Positions 16,957 to 26,876 are shown, counted from the first letter of the stretch. The stretch is DNA of 64,000 nt from Photobacterium leiognathi (GCF_030685535.1 NZ_CP131601.1:1922001-1986000); one strand, 5' to 3'. Notes: generated from the sequence alone by a model not told the origin. Made by a program: numbers and translations.

Positions 16957-17224
16957 TATACCCAAGTGACTTCAATATGCCTGATTCAGAGCGAAGTCAC
17001 TAAGTTGAATTCAAGGAAGACAACGAAGCGGAATAGCGAGCTCTTTCCAAGTTGTCTGACGCAAGAAGTCGGCTCAGTGACACGCTCCCAAAGGGCGAGC
17101 GTCCTTAGCTCTCAGACTTTGTTAACGATTCTCAATGTAGAACCACTATATCTACGAATCGTTGCCGCGCCTGAGAACTAAAGTCGTCTCGCTGAACACT
17201 GCATCTTGAAGTTACTTGGGTATA
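16957..17224. mobile_element. MITE-like element, 268 bp with 24-bp terminal inverted repeats
   Basis: The left end TATACCCAAGTGACTTCAAT (24-bp arm 16957-16980) mirrors the right end at 17201-17224 (reading TATACCCAAGTAACTTCAAG inward) with two mismatches. Inside are further short inverted repeats, for example AACGATTC...GAATCGTT near 17123-17165, and no real gene. The TA-bounded ends and size suggest a non-autonomous transposable element. It lies between the Nudix gene and a membrane protein gene. The mobilising transposase is not in the window. Confidence 0.8.
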
Positions 17225-17240
17225 TGCTTGCGATAAAATT

Positions 17241-17744
17241 CTAATTATTTGTATTCAAAGCGCTTTCCCAGCGTTGAACAAAATTCGTTTTAGTTCTTTG
17301 TTCCACAATCATTGTGACAACAAAAGCTATGATCGCCACAATCGCTGATGCTGAAACCACAGGAACTAAAACAACGCCAAAATAACGTGTCCAAAGAATA
17401 GCCAATGCCACGAACCAGCCAAATAGGAACATGGTGTTATTTAAAGAAATAGAAAGAAGGCTTGGTAGTTTAACTGATGATATTTGCGGTTTTAAATGCG
17501 GTGATTGTTTCATTGTGTGTGAGCTAAATAGCTTCGCGGTGATAAACGAAAGTATTGCACCTAAACCAAAAGACAGTGAAACCGCCTGTCCCCAAACAGA
17601 TACTTCTGTTGTTGAAATCATGTCAAGAGACATAGGAACATGCAATTTATCCGCAAAAGCATGTGAAGCAACAAAGTAATTGATCACAGCATTAATTACT
17701 GCACCAATAATGGAATCTTTCAGAGATATTTTTACTGTATTCAT
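17241..17744 (-). CDS. Membrane protein of unknown function
   Basis: This 167-residue protein has about four hydrophobic segments: GAVINAVINYFVA near the N-terminus, SLSFGLGAILSFITAKLF, a long pair through MFLFGWFVALAILW and VVLVPVVSASAIVAIIAFVV, and a polar tail with FVQRWESAL. I do not recognise the family. ATG 17744 (MNTVKISLKD) is preferred over the 17792 start, whose first codons would lie in the terminator of the upstream SDR gene. It may be expressed by read-through from the SDR gene or from its own weak promoter. Confidence 0.65.
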   Translation of the reverse strand: MNTVKISLKDSIIGAVINAVINYFVASHAFADKLHVPMSLDMISTTEVSVWGQAVSLSFGLGAILSFITAKLFSSHTMKQSPHLKPQISSVKLPSLLSISLNNTMFLFGWFVALAILWTRYFGVVLVPVVSASAIVAIIAFVVTMIVEQRTKTNFVQRWESALNTNN

Positions 17745-17753
17745 AATCGTAAT

Positions 17754-17781
17754 AAAAAAGAGGCCGTAAATACGGCCTCTT
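17754..17781 (-). terminator. Terminator of the SDR gene
   Basis: AAGAGGCCGTA/TACGGCCTCTT is a perfect 11-bp stem with a 2-base loop, followed on the minus strand by a T run. It falls only ten bases before the start of the next minus-strand gene. Confidence 0.85.
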
Positions 17782-17800
17782 ATTAATAGCATTCAACTAA

Positions 17801-18592
17801 TTAGAAGCTAACTTTGTCCGCATCAAAGTAGTAACGTGCAGGTGCGATATTCATACCGCCTGTAACAGGTAAACAAACACCTGTAATAAAGCCCGCCAAA
17901 TCACTCGCTAGGAAACTAACAGCATTCGCGATATCTTCAGGCTCTCCCATTCGCTTAATCGGCTGCGTTGCTAAGAAGTTATCAATGAACTCTTGGTTCA
18001 AGTTGTTCTTCACCGCATCCGTTGCAATCATGCCCGGTAGAACCGCATTACAACGAATACCGAAACCCGCATATTGAATCGCGATTTGACGAGTCATATG
18101 GTTAATCGCATTTTTCGCCGTACCATATGAGATGCTCGACATCTCAGCACTTAAAGAAGACAGTGATGAGATGTTAACAATGCTACCACCACCATTTTTT
18201 ACCATCGTTGGGATCACGGCTTTTGACGGAATAAACACGCTATTGATGTTAGCAAGCATATTCTTTTCCCAATCAGCAACATCAGTATGTGCTAAATCGC
18301 GGTCTTTACGTAAATCAACACCGCCAAAGTTATTCACTAGCACATCAATCTTGCCTTCTTTTTCAAGAATAGAATCAATCAGTGGTGCGTAAGAATCATT
18401 ATCAAAGGCATTAAAGAACATGCCTGTCGCTTTACCATTGTTTTTCTTAATTTCTTCTGCTGTTGCTGTTGCTTCATCAACATTCCAATCAGCCACGTAA
18501 ACATTGGCACCTTGAGAAGCTAATAGCAGGCTACATGCTTTACCAATGCCTTGTGCGCCCGCAAGTACTAATACTGTTTTATTCTGAAACAT
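17801..18592 (-). CDS. Short-chain dehydrogenase/reductase
   Basis: This 263-residue NAD(P)-dependent oxidoreductase has the classical SDR layout: cofactor motif AGAQGIGKA (usual TGxxxGIG with the Thr replaced), VNNFGG at strand 4, catalytic Ser in NISSLSS, YGTAK for the Tyr and Lys, and PGMIATD after. ATG 18592 (MFQNKTVLVLAGAQ), with GGAT 6 bases upstream, is better than the 18673 start, which adds 27 residues outside the fold. The substrate is unknown; the closest general type is the steroid/glucose dehydrogenase-like SDR group. It is divergent from a Fur-controlled siderophore-interacting gene, so iron control is possible. Confidence 0.85.
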   Translation of the reverse strand: MFQNKTVLVLAGAQGIGKACSLLLASQGANVYVADWNVDEATATAEEIKKNNGKATGMFFNAFDNDSYAPLIDSILEKEGKIDVLVNNFGGVDLRKDRDLAHTDVADWEKNMLANINSVFIPSKAVIPTMVKNGGGSIVNISSLSSLSAEMSSISYGTAKNAINHMTRQIAIQYAGFGIRCNAVLPGMIATDAVKNNLNQEFIDNFLATQPIKRMGEPEDIANAVSFLASDLAGFITGVCLPVTGGMNIAPARYYFDADKVSF

Positions 18593-18749
18593 AACCGATC
18601 CAATTTTGAACATCGTTTTATTAAGCATATTATACATGTCCCTTATAGAGAATAAATATAGATATTCAGCCAAATATTCCCATTATCTTTCCAGTTAGAG
18701 GTGTAAAAACACGTAAATAACATACCTTGTTACACTCTGCCCTGTTAGT

Positions 18750-18768
18750 ATAAATAAAAATCATTATC
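18750..18768 (+). promoter_or_regulatory. Putative Fur box before the siderophore-interacting gene
   Basis: The 19-bp stretch ends AATCATTATC, the exact right half of the Fur consensus; the left half is A+T-rich and weaker. It lies 12 bp before the ATG at 18781 and between divergent genes, consistent with iron repression. Confidence 0.55.
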
Positions 18769-18780
18769 AATTGTAAGAAA

Positions 18781-19536
18781 ATGAATAACGAAGTTAGAGT
18801 GATAAACAACATACAAATCACACCCAATATGCAACGAGTCACTTTGCAAGGAGAATGCTTATCTGCATTTTCTAAAAATTGTGCGGGAAACTATATAAAA
18901 TTGCTTTTTGCTGAAAATGGCAGTACTGATATTAGTCTTGTGCCGCAAGGGCAACGTCCTGTAATGCGTACCTATACTATTAGAAAGCATATTCCGGAAG
19001 AAAATAGTATTGAAGTCGATTTTGTTCGTCATGATACAGAGCAAGGTGATCACAGCTATGCTGCAAAATGGGCGAAGCAGGCATCATTGGGCGATAAAAT
19101 TAGTCTATTAGGCCCAGGGGAAATTAAAGACCTCAATCATGATGCAGATTGGTTTTTTATGGTTGCCGATATGACAGCCCTGCCATCATTGGCGACAAAA
19201 ATACAAAGGCTACCAATTAACGCTACGGGATACGCCGTTATTCAAGTTATCGATAAAGAGGATATACAGCCATTATCTACGCCTGAAAATATTGAAGTGT
19301 TATGGATAACAGCCTCTGAATCGCTAGCTGACACTGTCACGTCATTACCTTGGAAGGACGGCAAGGTTTCGGTTTGGTCGGCCTGTGAATTCGATACCAT
19401 GCGTGAGCTACGACAATATTTCCGTAATGAAAAAAACGTCGAAAGAGAGTTCATCTACATTAGTAGTTATTGGAAAAACGGTGTGTCAGAAGATGGCTAC
19501 AAAGACATTAAACGTCGAGATGCTACGAACATATGA
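18781..19536 (+). CDS. Siderophore-interacting protein (ViuB-like flavin reductase)
   Basis: This 251-residue protein is of the FAD-binding siderophore-interacting family that releases iron from ferric siderophores by reduction in the cytoplasm. RPVMRTYTIRK (about residues 60-70) is the FAD-binding RxYT motif, GDHSYAAKWA the flavin-stabilising block, and LLGPGEIK with WFFMVADMTALPS follow in the NAD(P)H-like domain. The C-terminal SVWSACEFDTMRELRQYF and YWKNGVSEDGYK are characteristic. The length is usual. A Fur-like box sits just upstream. No siderophore synthesis or receptor genes are in the window. Confidence 0.9.
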   Translation: MNNEVRVINNIQITPNMQRVTLQGECLSAFSKNCAGNYIKLLFAENGSTDISLVPQGQRPVMRTYTIRKHIPEENSIEVDFVRHDTEQGDHSYAAKWAKQASLGDKISLLGPGEIKDLNHDADWFFMVADMTALPSLATKIQRLPINATGYAVIQVIDKEDIQPLSTPENIEVLWITASESLADTVTSLPWKDGKVSVWSACEFDTMRELRQYFRNEKNVEREFIYISSYWKNGVSEDGYKDIKRRDATNI

Positions 19537-19608
19537 AAAGTATTAAGCACTTTTGTAGGTTATAAATGGCACAGAAGCATTAATAATGACTCAAAAAACT
19601 AGAGATAT

Positions 19609-19637
19609 AAAAAAAGGCCTGATTAATCAGGCCTTTT
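19609..19637. terminator. Bidirectional terminator between convergent genes
   Basis: AAAAGGCCTGATTAATCAGGCCTTTT is a perfect palindrome with A and T runs, serving the siderophore gene on plus and pgsA on minus. Confidence 0.9.
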
Positions 19638-19652
19638 CCTAAATAGTGCTTA

Positions 19653-20210
19653 TTAATGATTTTCTGCGTTTAGCAAATCACCTTTGGCTGCCTTTAAGTA
19701 TTGCACCATTGACCAGTAAGTTAACACCATTGCCACGTAAAGCGATGCGTAACCTAACCAAACAACATACTCATGTGGATGCCATAGTAATAATAATAAA
19801 GCGAACATCTGCGATGCGGTTTTTACTTTACCGACCCAAGACACTGCAACACTTGCGCGTTTACCAATCTCAGCCATCCATTCACGTAGTGCAGAAATAA
19901 TAATTTCACGACCGATCATAGTCACGGCAGGAATCGTTACCCACACTGAATGGTAATGTTCTACGACTAACACTAATGCTGTTGCTACCATTAATTTATC
20001 AGCAACCGGATCAATAAAGGCACCAAAACGGGTTGTTTGATTTAACTTTCGAGCTAAATAGCCATCAAACCAGTCAGTGACACCAGCAATCCAAAAAATC
20101 AACGCTGTAGCAAAAGCAGACCACTCGTACGGCACATAAAAGGCAATAACAAAAAATGGGATGAGCAGGAGCCGAACGAAACTTAAGATGTTAGGTATTG
20201 ATAAACGCAT
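19653..20210 (-). CDS. pgsA: CDP-diacylglycerol--glycerol-3-phosphate 3-phosphatidyltransferase
   Basis: This 185-residue inner-membrane enzyme makes phosphatidylglycerolphosphate, the committed step to phosphatidylglycerol and cardiolipin. It carries the complete CDP-alcohol phosphotransferase motif D-x2-DG-x2-AR-x8-G-x3-D-x3-D, seen as DWFDGYLAR...GAFIDPVAD. Several hydrophobic helices surround it. ATG 20210 ([18 protein letters not shown]) is the family start; the frame upstream to 20255 is extra. It follows uvrC and uvrY on the same strand, the gene order familiar from enteric bacteria and vibrios. Confidence 0.95.
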   Translation of the reverse strand: MRLSIPNILSFVRLLLIPFFVIAFYVPYEWSAFATALIFWIAGVTDWFDGYLARKLNQTTRFGAFIDPVADKLMVATALVLVVEHYHSVWVTIPAVTMIGREIIISALREWMAEIGKRASVAVSWVGKVKTASQMFALLLLLWHPHEYVVWLGYASLYVAMVLTYWSMVQYLKAAKGDLLNAENH

Positions 20211-20319
20211 AATATTATTCTTATGTTCAAAATCAGAGTTTAATCTACTCGACAAGCCTACTCCAAAGTATGCTTATGTGCGAATTTATCAGTAAATTAA
20301 ACCAAAAAAGTGCAGCAAA

Positions 20320-22170
20320 CTAACTATGTTGCAATGCATCGACTATTTTTTCTGCTAAAGCAGGGCTAATGCCAGGTACTTTTGCGATTTCTTCCTTACT
20401 TGCTTTTTTCAGCTCTTGCATACCACCCATATATTTGAGCAACGCTTGGCGTCGTTTCGGTCCAATACCTTCTACATCTTCAAGACTACTGCGCTTACGT
20501 ACCTTGGCACGTTGAGCACGGTGACCACTAATCGCATGGTTATGACTTTCATCACGAATATGCTGAATTAAATGCAGTGCGGGAGAATCACTTGGCATCG
20601 ATATTTCTTCACCAGTGACAAAAATTAACGTTTCTAACCCTGGCTTACGTGTTGTCCCTTTCGCAACACCCACCAACATAGGACGCTTTGATAAATCAGC
20701 GATATAAGGTTTTACTACATCATACGCTCTTGATAATTGACCTCTACCCCCATCGATGAAAATTATGTCTGGAATTTTATCTAATTCCATTTCTTTACTA
20801 TAACGACGCTCTAAAACCTGCGCCATTGCTGCATAATCATCGCCGCCCGTAATGCCAGTAATATTATAACGACGGTACTCTTGCTTATAAGGGCCATCTT
20901 GGTTAAATACCACGCAAGAAGCGACCGTTTTCTCGCCCATGGTATGACTGATATCAAAACATTCCATGCGGGAAATAGGCTTTAAGTTTAATGCTTGTTG
21001 CAGAGCAAAGAAACGCTCTTGTATTGTTAAACGGTGATTTATTTTGCTGGTTAGCGCTGTTTCTGCGTTGGTTTTCGCCAATTTTAAATACTGCGCACGA
21101 CTTCCCCGTGGATTGTATTTAAAACTGATATTACGCCCCGCCATCTCCGTTAACGCCTTAGCAATGGTTTCACCCTCATCACCCAGCGTTTCACTTAATA
21201 AAATAGCACTAGGGATCACTCGACCTTCAACCTGATTGAAATAATACTGAGTAACAAAACCCGTTAATACTTCAGTTAATGTAGCGTCGGCTGGCACTTT
21301 AGGAAAATAACTGCGGCTGCCTAAGATCTTACCTTGGCGAATATATAGACCATGAATACAGGCTAAACCGTTGCTATGTGCAATACCGATAACATCAATA
21401 TCATCTTCATTATCTTGGCTAACGAATTGTTGCTCTTGAATACGTCTTAATGCTTGAATTTGATCGCGGTAAGTCGCAGCTCGCTCAAACTCTAACGCTT
21501 GGCTAGCTTGCTCCATTTTTTCGACCATAATGCTGATCACTTGGCGATCTTTACCCTTCAAAAATAGACGTACTAATTGCACCTGCTGTTGATATTCTTC
21601 ATCGCTGATCAAACCTTCAACACAAGGTCCTGAACAACGACCAATTTGATACATCAAACAAGGTCGACTACGATTTGCATAAACAGAATCTTCGCATTGA
21701 CGCACAGGAAAGATTTTCTGCATTAAATGCAAACTTTCTCGTACAGCACCAGCATCAGGGTATGGGCCAAAATACTCTCCTTTACGACGCTTAACGCCAC
21801 GGTGAATCGACAAACGAGGATGTTTGCTCGCACTAAGAAGAATATAAGGATAAGACTTATCATCACGCAGTAATACATTGTACTTCGGCAAATACTGCTT
21901 GATGTAATTGTGTTCAAGGATAAGCGCTTCTGTTTCGGTATGGGTGACCGTCACATCCACGTTGCAGATATTTTTCACTAATGCGCGAGTTTTTTCACCC
22001 GCGACATTAGTACGAAAATAGCTAGATAGACGTTTCTTTAAATCTTTCGCTTTACCAACATAAATAACCACACCAGCGGCATCGTACATACGATAGACGC
22101 CTGGCTGATGTGTTACGGTTTTCAGAAAAGCTTGAGGATCAAAACTTTTTTCGTTTGGAACATCTGACAC
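20320..22170 (-). CDS. uvrC: Excinuclease ABC subunit C
   Basis: This 616-residue protein is the nuclease that makes both incisions in nucleotide-excision repair after UvrAB marks a lesion. The N-terminal GIY-YIG domain shows [10 protein letters not shown] and [14 protein letters not shown] (3' incision), followed by a Cys-rich block with CEDSVY and [13 protein letters not shown], a UVR motif near residues 205-240, the RNase H-like domain with [16 protein letters not shown] and FIDGGRGQL (5' incision), and C-terminal helix-hairpin-helix repeats ([16 protein letters not shown]). Full length. Its ATG overlaps the uvrY stop by one base, so translation is coupled. Confidence 0.97.
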   Translation of the reverse strand: MSDVPNEKSFDPQAFLKTVTHQPGVYRMYDAAGVVIYVGKAKDLKKRLSSYFRTNVAGEKTRALVKNICNVDVTVTHTETEALILEHNYIKQYLPKYNVLLRDDKSYPYILLSASKHPRLSIHRGVKRRKGEYFGPYPDAGAVRESLHLMQKIFPVRQCEDSVYANRSRPCLMYQIGRCSGPCVEGLISDEEYQQQVQLVRLFLKGKDRQVISIMVEKMEQASQALEFERAATYRDQIQALRRIQEQQFVSQDNEDDIDVIGIAHSNGLACIHGLYIRQGKILGSRSYFPKVPADATLTEVLTGFVTQYYFNQVEGRVIPSAILLSETLGDEGETIAKALTEMAGRNISFKYNPRGSRAQYLKLAKTNAETALTSKINHRLTIQERFFALQQALNLKPISRMECFDISHTMGEKTVASCVVFNQDGPYKQEYRRYNITGITGGDDYAAMAQVLERRYSKEMELDKIPDIIFIDGGRGQLSRAYDVVKPYIADLSKRPMLVGVAKGTTRKPGLETLIFVTGEEISMPSDSPALHLIQHIRDESHNHAISGHRAQRAKVRKRSSLEDVEGIGPKRRQALLKYMGGMQELKKASKEEIAKVPGISPALAEKIVDALQHS

Positions 22171-22814
22171 TATAACGTCTCTGTATCAAGCATTCCGTGG
22201 CGAATAGCAAGGTGAGTTAACTCAACATCACCGCTAATATCTAGTTTGTTAAACAAACGATAACGGTAACTATTCACGGTCTTAGGACTTAAATTCAACT
22301 GCTCTGAAATGTCAGTGACTTTTTGTCCTTTGGTGATCATCATCATGATCTGAAGTTCACGCTCAGAAAGCTCTTTAAAAGGATTTTCAGAGTTTGAAGC
22401 AAACTGACTTAAAGCCATCTGCTGCGCTATTTCAGGTGAAATATAACGCTGACCACTGTTTACCATTCGAATCGCATTAACCATTTCATCAGGACCTGCC
22501 CCTTTAGTTAAGTAACCAGCAGCACCTGCTTGCATTACTTTCGTTGGGAAAGGGTTTTCTGTATGAATCGTTAAAACAATAATCTTTACATCGGGATTGA
22601 ATCGTAAAATCTTACGGGTTGCTTCAAGTCCACCGATACCTGGCATATTCATATCCATAAGAATGATATCTGCATGATTGCTACGACACCATTTTACGGC
22701 TTCCTCACCACTGACGGCTTCCCCTACCACTTTAATACCACGGACATCTTCAAGAAGACGTCTAATCCCTGTGCGAACCAGTTCGTGATCATCTACAAGG
22801 AATACATTAATCAA
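22170..22814 (-). CDS. uvrY: Response regulator UvrY/VarA (GacA family)
   Basis: This 214-residue regulator has a receiver domain with D8/D9, phosphorylation site D54 (LMDMNMPG) and K105-region LTKGAG, then a LuxR-type helix-turn-helix ([18 protein letters not shown]... [17 protein letters not shown]). In the family it is phosphorylated by BarA/VarS and activates Csr small RNAs that titrate CsrA, switching central metabolism, motility and virulence traits. No BarA homologue is in the window. It is the first gene of the uvrY-uvrC-pgsA cluster. Confidence 0.95.
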   Translation of the reverse strand: MINVFLVDDHELVRTGIRRLLEDVRGIKVVGEAVSGEEAVKWCRSNHADIILMDMNMPGIGGLEATRKILRFNPDVKIIVLTIHTENPFPTKVMQAGAAGYLTKGAGPDEMVNAIRMVNSGQRYISPEIAQQMALSQFASNSENPFKELSERELQIMMMITKGQKVTDISEQLNLSPKTVNSYRYRLFNKLDISGDVELTHLAIRHGMLDTETL

Positions 22815-23578
22815 GCTGTATCTCCAATGATTTGGCTCTGCACCCAGCCGGAATGGCAGGATAGCTACTACTAATACTACATAATTCTACCTTAACTTAA
22901 CACTTCGCCTTATGCTGATTCTGTGTATCAGTCCAAAGTTTCGTACCAAGTTAAGGCTTGACATTAGACTTTCTAATTATTCTTTTTTACGCTCTTCAAA
23001 ATAAAAAACGCTAGCCGATTATTGACTATTTGATAGAAAAAATAAAGTTAAAAATATAATCTTTCCAATTAGTTATAATTATCAATCTGATAACGTACCC
23101 AAATTGACCTTATAGTTTATAAATTACAAACTCAACCGTAAATTAAAATAAATTTAAAACTAGCTGTCCCTTTGAGTGTAATTGATTCCGTGATTTTTTT
23201 TACTTTAATCGCAATAAAAGTGCAAAAAAATTCAAGTTACCAAATGTGTCAGACACCTAGGCGTTGCCCCCAATCTCTCATGAGGTTGTGCGGATTTTAT
23301 CTGTAACCCAAGTGAAAAAGAATAGGAATTCTCGTCCAGTGATAAACAGATATATAACTCAATAACAACTGAAAATACCACTAAATAACAATATCTTATT
23401 ACCAAGTTTTCATTGATTTAATTTATTTTCACGAAAGTCGATTATTCTTTAGACGTCTAGATGTAAAGCATTCCTTTCTTCAATTTATTACTGTATTATA
23501 TGCGCCGCTTTTGGTTCTATTCTTTTTACGTTCTTTATGAGTTCAGAATTTAGACCAACACCGCTCTTGTTTAATAAT
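22815..23578. other. Intergenic region between uvrY and the ECF leader
   Basis: I see no gene. A small hairpin, CTGAT...ATCAG, occurs near 22916-22934. A patch at about 23250-23310 is richer in G+C than its surroundings and includes a CTCATGAG palindrome; I cannot name it. TATTAT at 23494-23499 is a possible -10 for the ECF operon. There is no cluster of GGA hairpins as in Csr RNAs. Confidence 0.45.
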
Positions 23579-23694
23579 GGATTATTCGCGTTGAGTGGCA
23601 ACAGCTAGCATCTCTAGCGATGACTTGCCCCAACCTTTGGCACGGCTGCCAAATCGGTGACATCACTTTACCCAAAAGCGCGCGAATCGAATCC
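23579..23694 (+). ncRNA. Structured leader RNA of the ECF operon, candidate riboswitch
   Basis: A closing helix pairs GGATT-A-TTCGCG (23579-23590) with CGCGAA-TCG-AATCC (23681-23694). Inside are hairpins GCTAG/CTAGC (23604-23618) and TTTGGCA/TGCCAAA (23636-23653), the latter enclosed by GATG (23619-23622) and CATC (23661-23664). This multi-branched fold ends 64 bp before the transporter start. I could not match it to TPP, FMN, cobalamin, SAM, preQ1 or fluoride riboswitches. The 5' segment ATTCGCGTTGAGTG recalls the tetrahydrofolate riboswitch, but the rest of that core is not evident. Confidence 0.5.
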
Positions 23695-23758
23695 AGTTTT
23701 TATCTGTGTTGTTCCATTTATACGATGAACAACCATCAAGAGTTTACAAGGTTTAGTT

Positions 23759-24310
23759 ATGAGTCTTTCAGCCAAAACGGTTGTTTTGATTGCTATCGGT
23801 GCTGCGTTATACGGCATTGGCGGTTTACCTATGTTTGGTATTCCTGTATTTGCAAACACAACCTTAAAGCCAGCAATGGCAGTACTGGCACTGTTCGCTG
23901 TTTTATTTGGTCCGTTAGTAGGCTTTCTGGTCGGCTTTATTGGTCACTGGGTAACAGACTTATTTGCTGGTTGGGGCGTTTGGTTCACTTGGGTTTTAGG
24001 CTCTGGCATCGTTGGTATGATCATTGGCTTATATCCAAAGCTAACCCGTGAGCGTCTTGAGAAAGGCTTATTCTCTAAACTTGATTTCACCCTTTTCGTC
24101 TTTCTTGCATTTTTAGGCAACGTGATTGGCTACGGCACATCAGCATTTCTTGATTCCGTACTTTATGCTGAACCGTTCACCAAAGTATTAGCACAGTTAG
24201 TGATTATCGCAGCAGGTAATACCATCCTGATCGCGGTTGTTGGACACTTTATTTTGACATCTGTTGCGAAGCGTAAGCAGCAAAGCTACAACCTCAAAGA
24301 GGCATACTAA
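23759..24310 (+). CDS. ECF transporter S component (UPF0397 family)
   Basis: This 183-residue membrane protein has five to six hydrophobic helices and the UPF0397 pattern: [37 protein letters not shown] (key part [15 protein letters not shown]), [17 protein letters not shown] and [14 protein letters not shown] components bind a vitamin or precursor and pass it to the ECF energy module. Databases often label this family a riboflavin-type S component; the substrate has not been shown here. It is followed 2 bp later by the ATPase gene and then EcfT, making a self-contained group I transporter. Confidence 0.85.
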   Translation: MSLSAKTVVLIAIGAALYGIGGLPMFGIPVFANTTLKPAMAVLALFAVLFGPLVGFLVGFIGHWVTDLFAGWGVWFTWVLGSGIVGMIIGLYPKLTRERLEKGLFSKLDFTLFVFLAFLGNVIGYGTSAFLDSVLYAEPFTKVLAQLVIIAAGNTILIAVVGHFILTSVAKRKQQSYNLKEAY

Positions 24311-24312
24311 GC

Positions 24313-26007
24313 ATGGCAATTCAATTTACCGATTTCTCTTTTAAATATTGGGCACTTGAAAAGCCAACGCTTAAGAACATCAATCTAACAATTAATGACG
24401 GCGAAAAAGTCGTGATTGTTGGACCAAGTGGCAGTGGTAAATCAACATTAGGTCAGTGCCTAAATGGCTTGATCCCACATGCGATTAAAGGTGATTGCTC
24501 AGGCTCTTTGACAATTAACGGCAATGATACTCAGACAATGAAGTTAGACCATTGCACGAGTATGGTTGGTACTGTACTGCAAGATACTGATGGTCAGTTT
24601 GTTGGTTTGAGTGTAGGTGAAGACATCGCTTTTGCGCTTGAAAACCAAATGATCCCGCAAAAAGAAATGCGTGAGATCGTACAAGCCACTGCTGATATGG
24701 TTGATTTAAATTCAATCATTGATCACTCACCTTTTGATTTAAGTGGTGGTCAAAAACAACGTGTATCACTGGCTGGTGTTATGGTTGATGACGTCGATAT
24801 CCTGTTATTTGATGAACCTTTAGCAAGCCTTGATCCGAAAACCAGTAAAGCTGCTATCGAGATCATCGATAATCTGCATAAAGACACAGGTAAAACAGTC
24901 ATTATCATTGAGCACCGTTTAGAAGATGTGCTTCATCGCCCGGTTGATCGCATTATCATGATGAATCGTGGTGAAATCGTTGCTGACATGACGCCTGACG
25001 AACTATTAGCAAGCTCTGTACTTGAGCAACACGGTATTCGTGAACCTCTTTATATCTCAGCAATTAAAGCTGCAGGTTGTACTGTTTCACCTGAAGATCA
25101 TCCTGCATATTTCTCAACCATTAACTTAGAGAAATTCAAGCCACAGTTAGAAAATTGGTTCCAGCAAGTCGCACCTGTTCAACCAGCCCCACAGCAAGAT
25201 GTATTGCTAAGTGTTAAGCATCTTTCTTACTCGTATGATGGCGTTAAAAACACCCTTGATGATGTCAGCTTTGATGTTCATAAAGGCGAGTTTGTTTCTA
25301 TTATGGGTAAAAATGGCTCAGGTAAATCAACCATTACGCGTTTGATCATGGGTGTATTAGAGCAAGATAACGGCACGATTTCACTCAATGGTGAAGATCT
25401 TGCTGGTTGCTCTATTTTCGAACGCAGCCAAAAAATTGGTGTTGTACTGCAAAACCCTAACCATATGATTTCACATCATATGATTTTTGATGAAGTGGCA
25501 TCAGGTTTACGAAATCGTGGTGTTGATGAAGCGATAATTAAAGAAAAAGTAAACCACATGCTGGAGCTATGTGGTTTAGGCCGCTACCGCGAATGGACAA
25601 TTGATGCTTTGAGCTTTGGTCAGAAAAAACGCGTTACTATCGCAACAATGCTAGTGCTTGAGCCTGAATTACTGATCTTAGATGAGCCAACAGCAGGTCA
25701 AGATTACTATCATTACACTGCAATGATGGCGTTCATTAAAGAGCTGAATGAAAAGCTTGGTATTACTATCATCATCATTTCACATGATATGCACCTTGTA
25801 TTGGAATATACCCAACGTGCGATTGTGATCGCAGATAGTCAGTTACTGGCAGATGACAGTGTATACCGTATTTTCAGCCAGCCTAGCCTACTTGATAAAG
25901 CTAATTTAACAGTAACAAGTCTGTACACTTTAGCTGAATCACTGGGTATCACTCGTATTGATGACTTTATCCGTTGTTTTATTGAGCACGAAGCAAAAAC
26001 GAAATAA
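24313..26007 (+). CDS. ECF transporter ATPase, two fused ABC domains
   Basis: This 564-residue protein joins two ABC ATPase domains in one chain. The first has Walker A GPSGSGKST (K43), signature LSGGQKQRV and Walker B ILLFDEP. The second, from about residue 295, has GKNGSGKST, a degenerate signature LSFGQKKRV and LLILDEPTAGQD. Each half ends with the switch His (IIIEHR and IIISHD). It drives the neighbouring S and T components. Fusion of EcfA and EcfA' is known in the UPF0397-linked systems. The gene is flanked by 2-bp gaps, so translation is probably coupled. Confidence 0.93.
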   Translation: MAIQFTDFSFKYWALEKPTLKNINLTINDGEKVVIVGPSGSGKSTLGQCLNGLIPHAIKGDCSGSLTINGNDTQTMKLDHCTSMVGTVLQDTDGQFVGLSVGEDIAFALENQMIPQKEMREIVQATADMVDLNSIIDHSPFDLSGGQKQRVSLAGVMVDDVDILLFDEPLASLDPKTSKAAIEIIDNLHKDTGKTVIIIEHRLEDVLHRPVDRIIMMNRGEIVADMTPDELLASSVLEQHGIREPLYISAIKAAGCTVSPEDHPAYFSTINLEKFKPQLENWFQQVAPVQPAPQQDVLLSVKHLSYSYDGVKNTLDDVSFDVHKGEFVSIMGKNGSGKSTITRLIMGVLEQDNGTISLNGEDLAGCSIFERSQKIGVVLQNPNHMISHHMIFDEVASGLRNRGVDEAIIKEKVNHMLELCGLGRYREWTIDALSFGQKKRVTIATMLVLEPELLILDEPTAGQDYYHYTAMMAFIKELNEKLGITIIIISHDMHLVLEYTQRAIVIADSQLLADDSVYRIFSQPSLLDKANLTVTSLYTLAESLGITRIDDFIRCFIEHEAKTK

Positions 26008-26009
26008 TA

Positions 26010-26852
26010 ATGAAAACCAACAAATTCAAGTTTGGTATTAGCTACATTAATACCCAGTCATGGCTACATTCACTCAACGGTATTACCAAGTTCGTTCTTT
26101 TTATGGCTTGGGTAACCATGGTATTACTGACTTTTGATCTACGTGTAATTTGTGGATTGATTATTTTAGGTTTGTACCTATTAAAAGAAACAAAAGTGCC
26201 ATTTAGCGTCTATAAACCTTTGCTAATGGGTACAACCGTTGTGCTATTAATGAACGCCCTATTTATGTTCTTAATCGCGCCTCAACAAGGTACAGATTAC
26301 ATGGGTACTAAAACAGTATTACTACATGTATTCGGTCATTACGACATTACATTAGAAACGCTGTTTTACTTGCTAACAGTAACACTGAAATATTTCAGTA
26401 TGTTCCCGATTGCGTTGGTGTTTGTATTTACTACTCACCCAACAGAGTTCTCTGCAAGTTTAAACAAACTGGGCGTACCATACCGTGTCTCGTATGCTGT
26501 TAGCTTAACATTGCGTTATTTACCGGAAGTAATGAAAGACTTCACCAATATCATGCATGCACAACAAGCGCGCGGTGTTGATATTTCAAAGAATGCGCCT
26601 GTGATGACGCGTATTCGTAACGTTGCCAAAATCTTAGGCCCTTTAATTTTCTCAAGCCTAGATCGCGCTGACGTAATTTCAAATGCAATGACGCTACGTG
26701 GTTTTGGTCGAAATAAAAAGCGTACTTGGTACAGCTTAAAGCCAATGACTAAAAACGACTATGTCGCATTAGCCGTAATTGCCGTTGTATTAGTATTTGG
26801 TATTTTACACCGTATGGAATCCACCAGCTTATTCTGGTATCCATTCCATTAA
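26010..26852 (+). CDS. ECF transporter transmembrane component EcfT
   Basis: This 280-residue inner-membrane scaffold links ATPase and S component. It has about five hydrophobic helices and the cytoplasmic coupling segments with Arg-Gly signatures: QQARGVDIS (classical A-R-G) and LRGFGRNKKRTW. The length is typical of EcfT. It is the last gene of the operon and is followed by a terminator shared with the convergent lgt gene. Confidence 0.92.
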   Translation: MKTNKFKFGISYINTQSWLHSLNGITKFVLFMAWVTMVLLTFDLRVICGLIILGLYLLKETKVPFSVYKPLLMGTTVVLLMNALFMFLIAPQQGTDYMGTKTVLLHVFGHYDITLETLFYLLTVTLKYFSMFPIALVFVFTTHPTEFSASLNKLGVPYRVSYAVSLTLRYLPEVMKDFTNIMHAQQARGVDISKNAPVMTRIRNVAKILGPLIFSSLDRADVISNAMTLRGFGRNKKRTWYSLKPMTKNDYVALAVIAVVLVFGILHRMESTSLFWYPFH

Positions 26853-26876
26853 TAAGTAGAACAAGAAAGCCAAATA

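Noticed and set aside
16948..17181. 77-codon frame
   Set aside because: It lies within the MITE-like element and shows no protein-like pattern.
22815..23578. Possible Csr-type small RNA next to uvrY
   Set aside because: No repeated GGA-loop hairpins on either strand.
23579..23694. Cobalamin, FMN, TPP or SAM riboswitch
   Set aside because: None of the conserved cores of those classes is visible.
23620..24051. 143-codon frame overlapping the ECF S component
   Set aside because: Shadow of the real gene and leader RNA; its residue usage (many Cys, Trp, Arg) is typical of a wrong frame.
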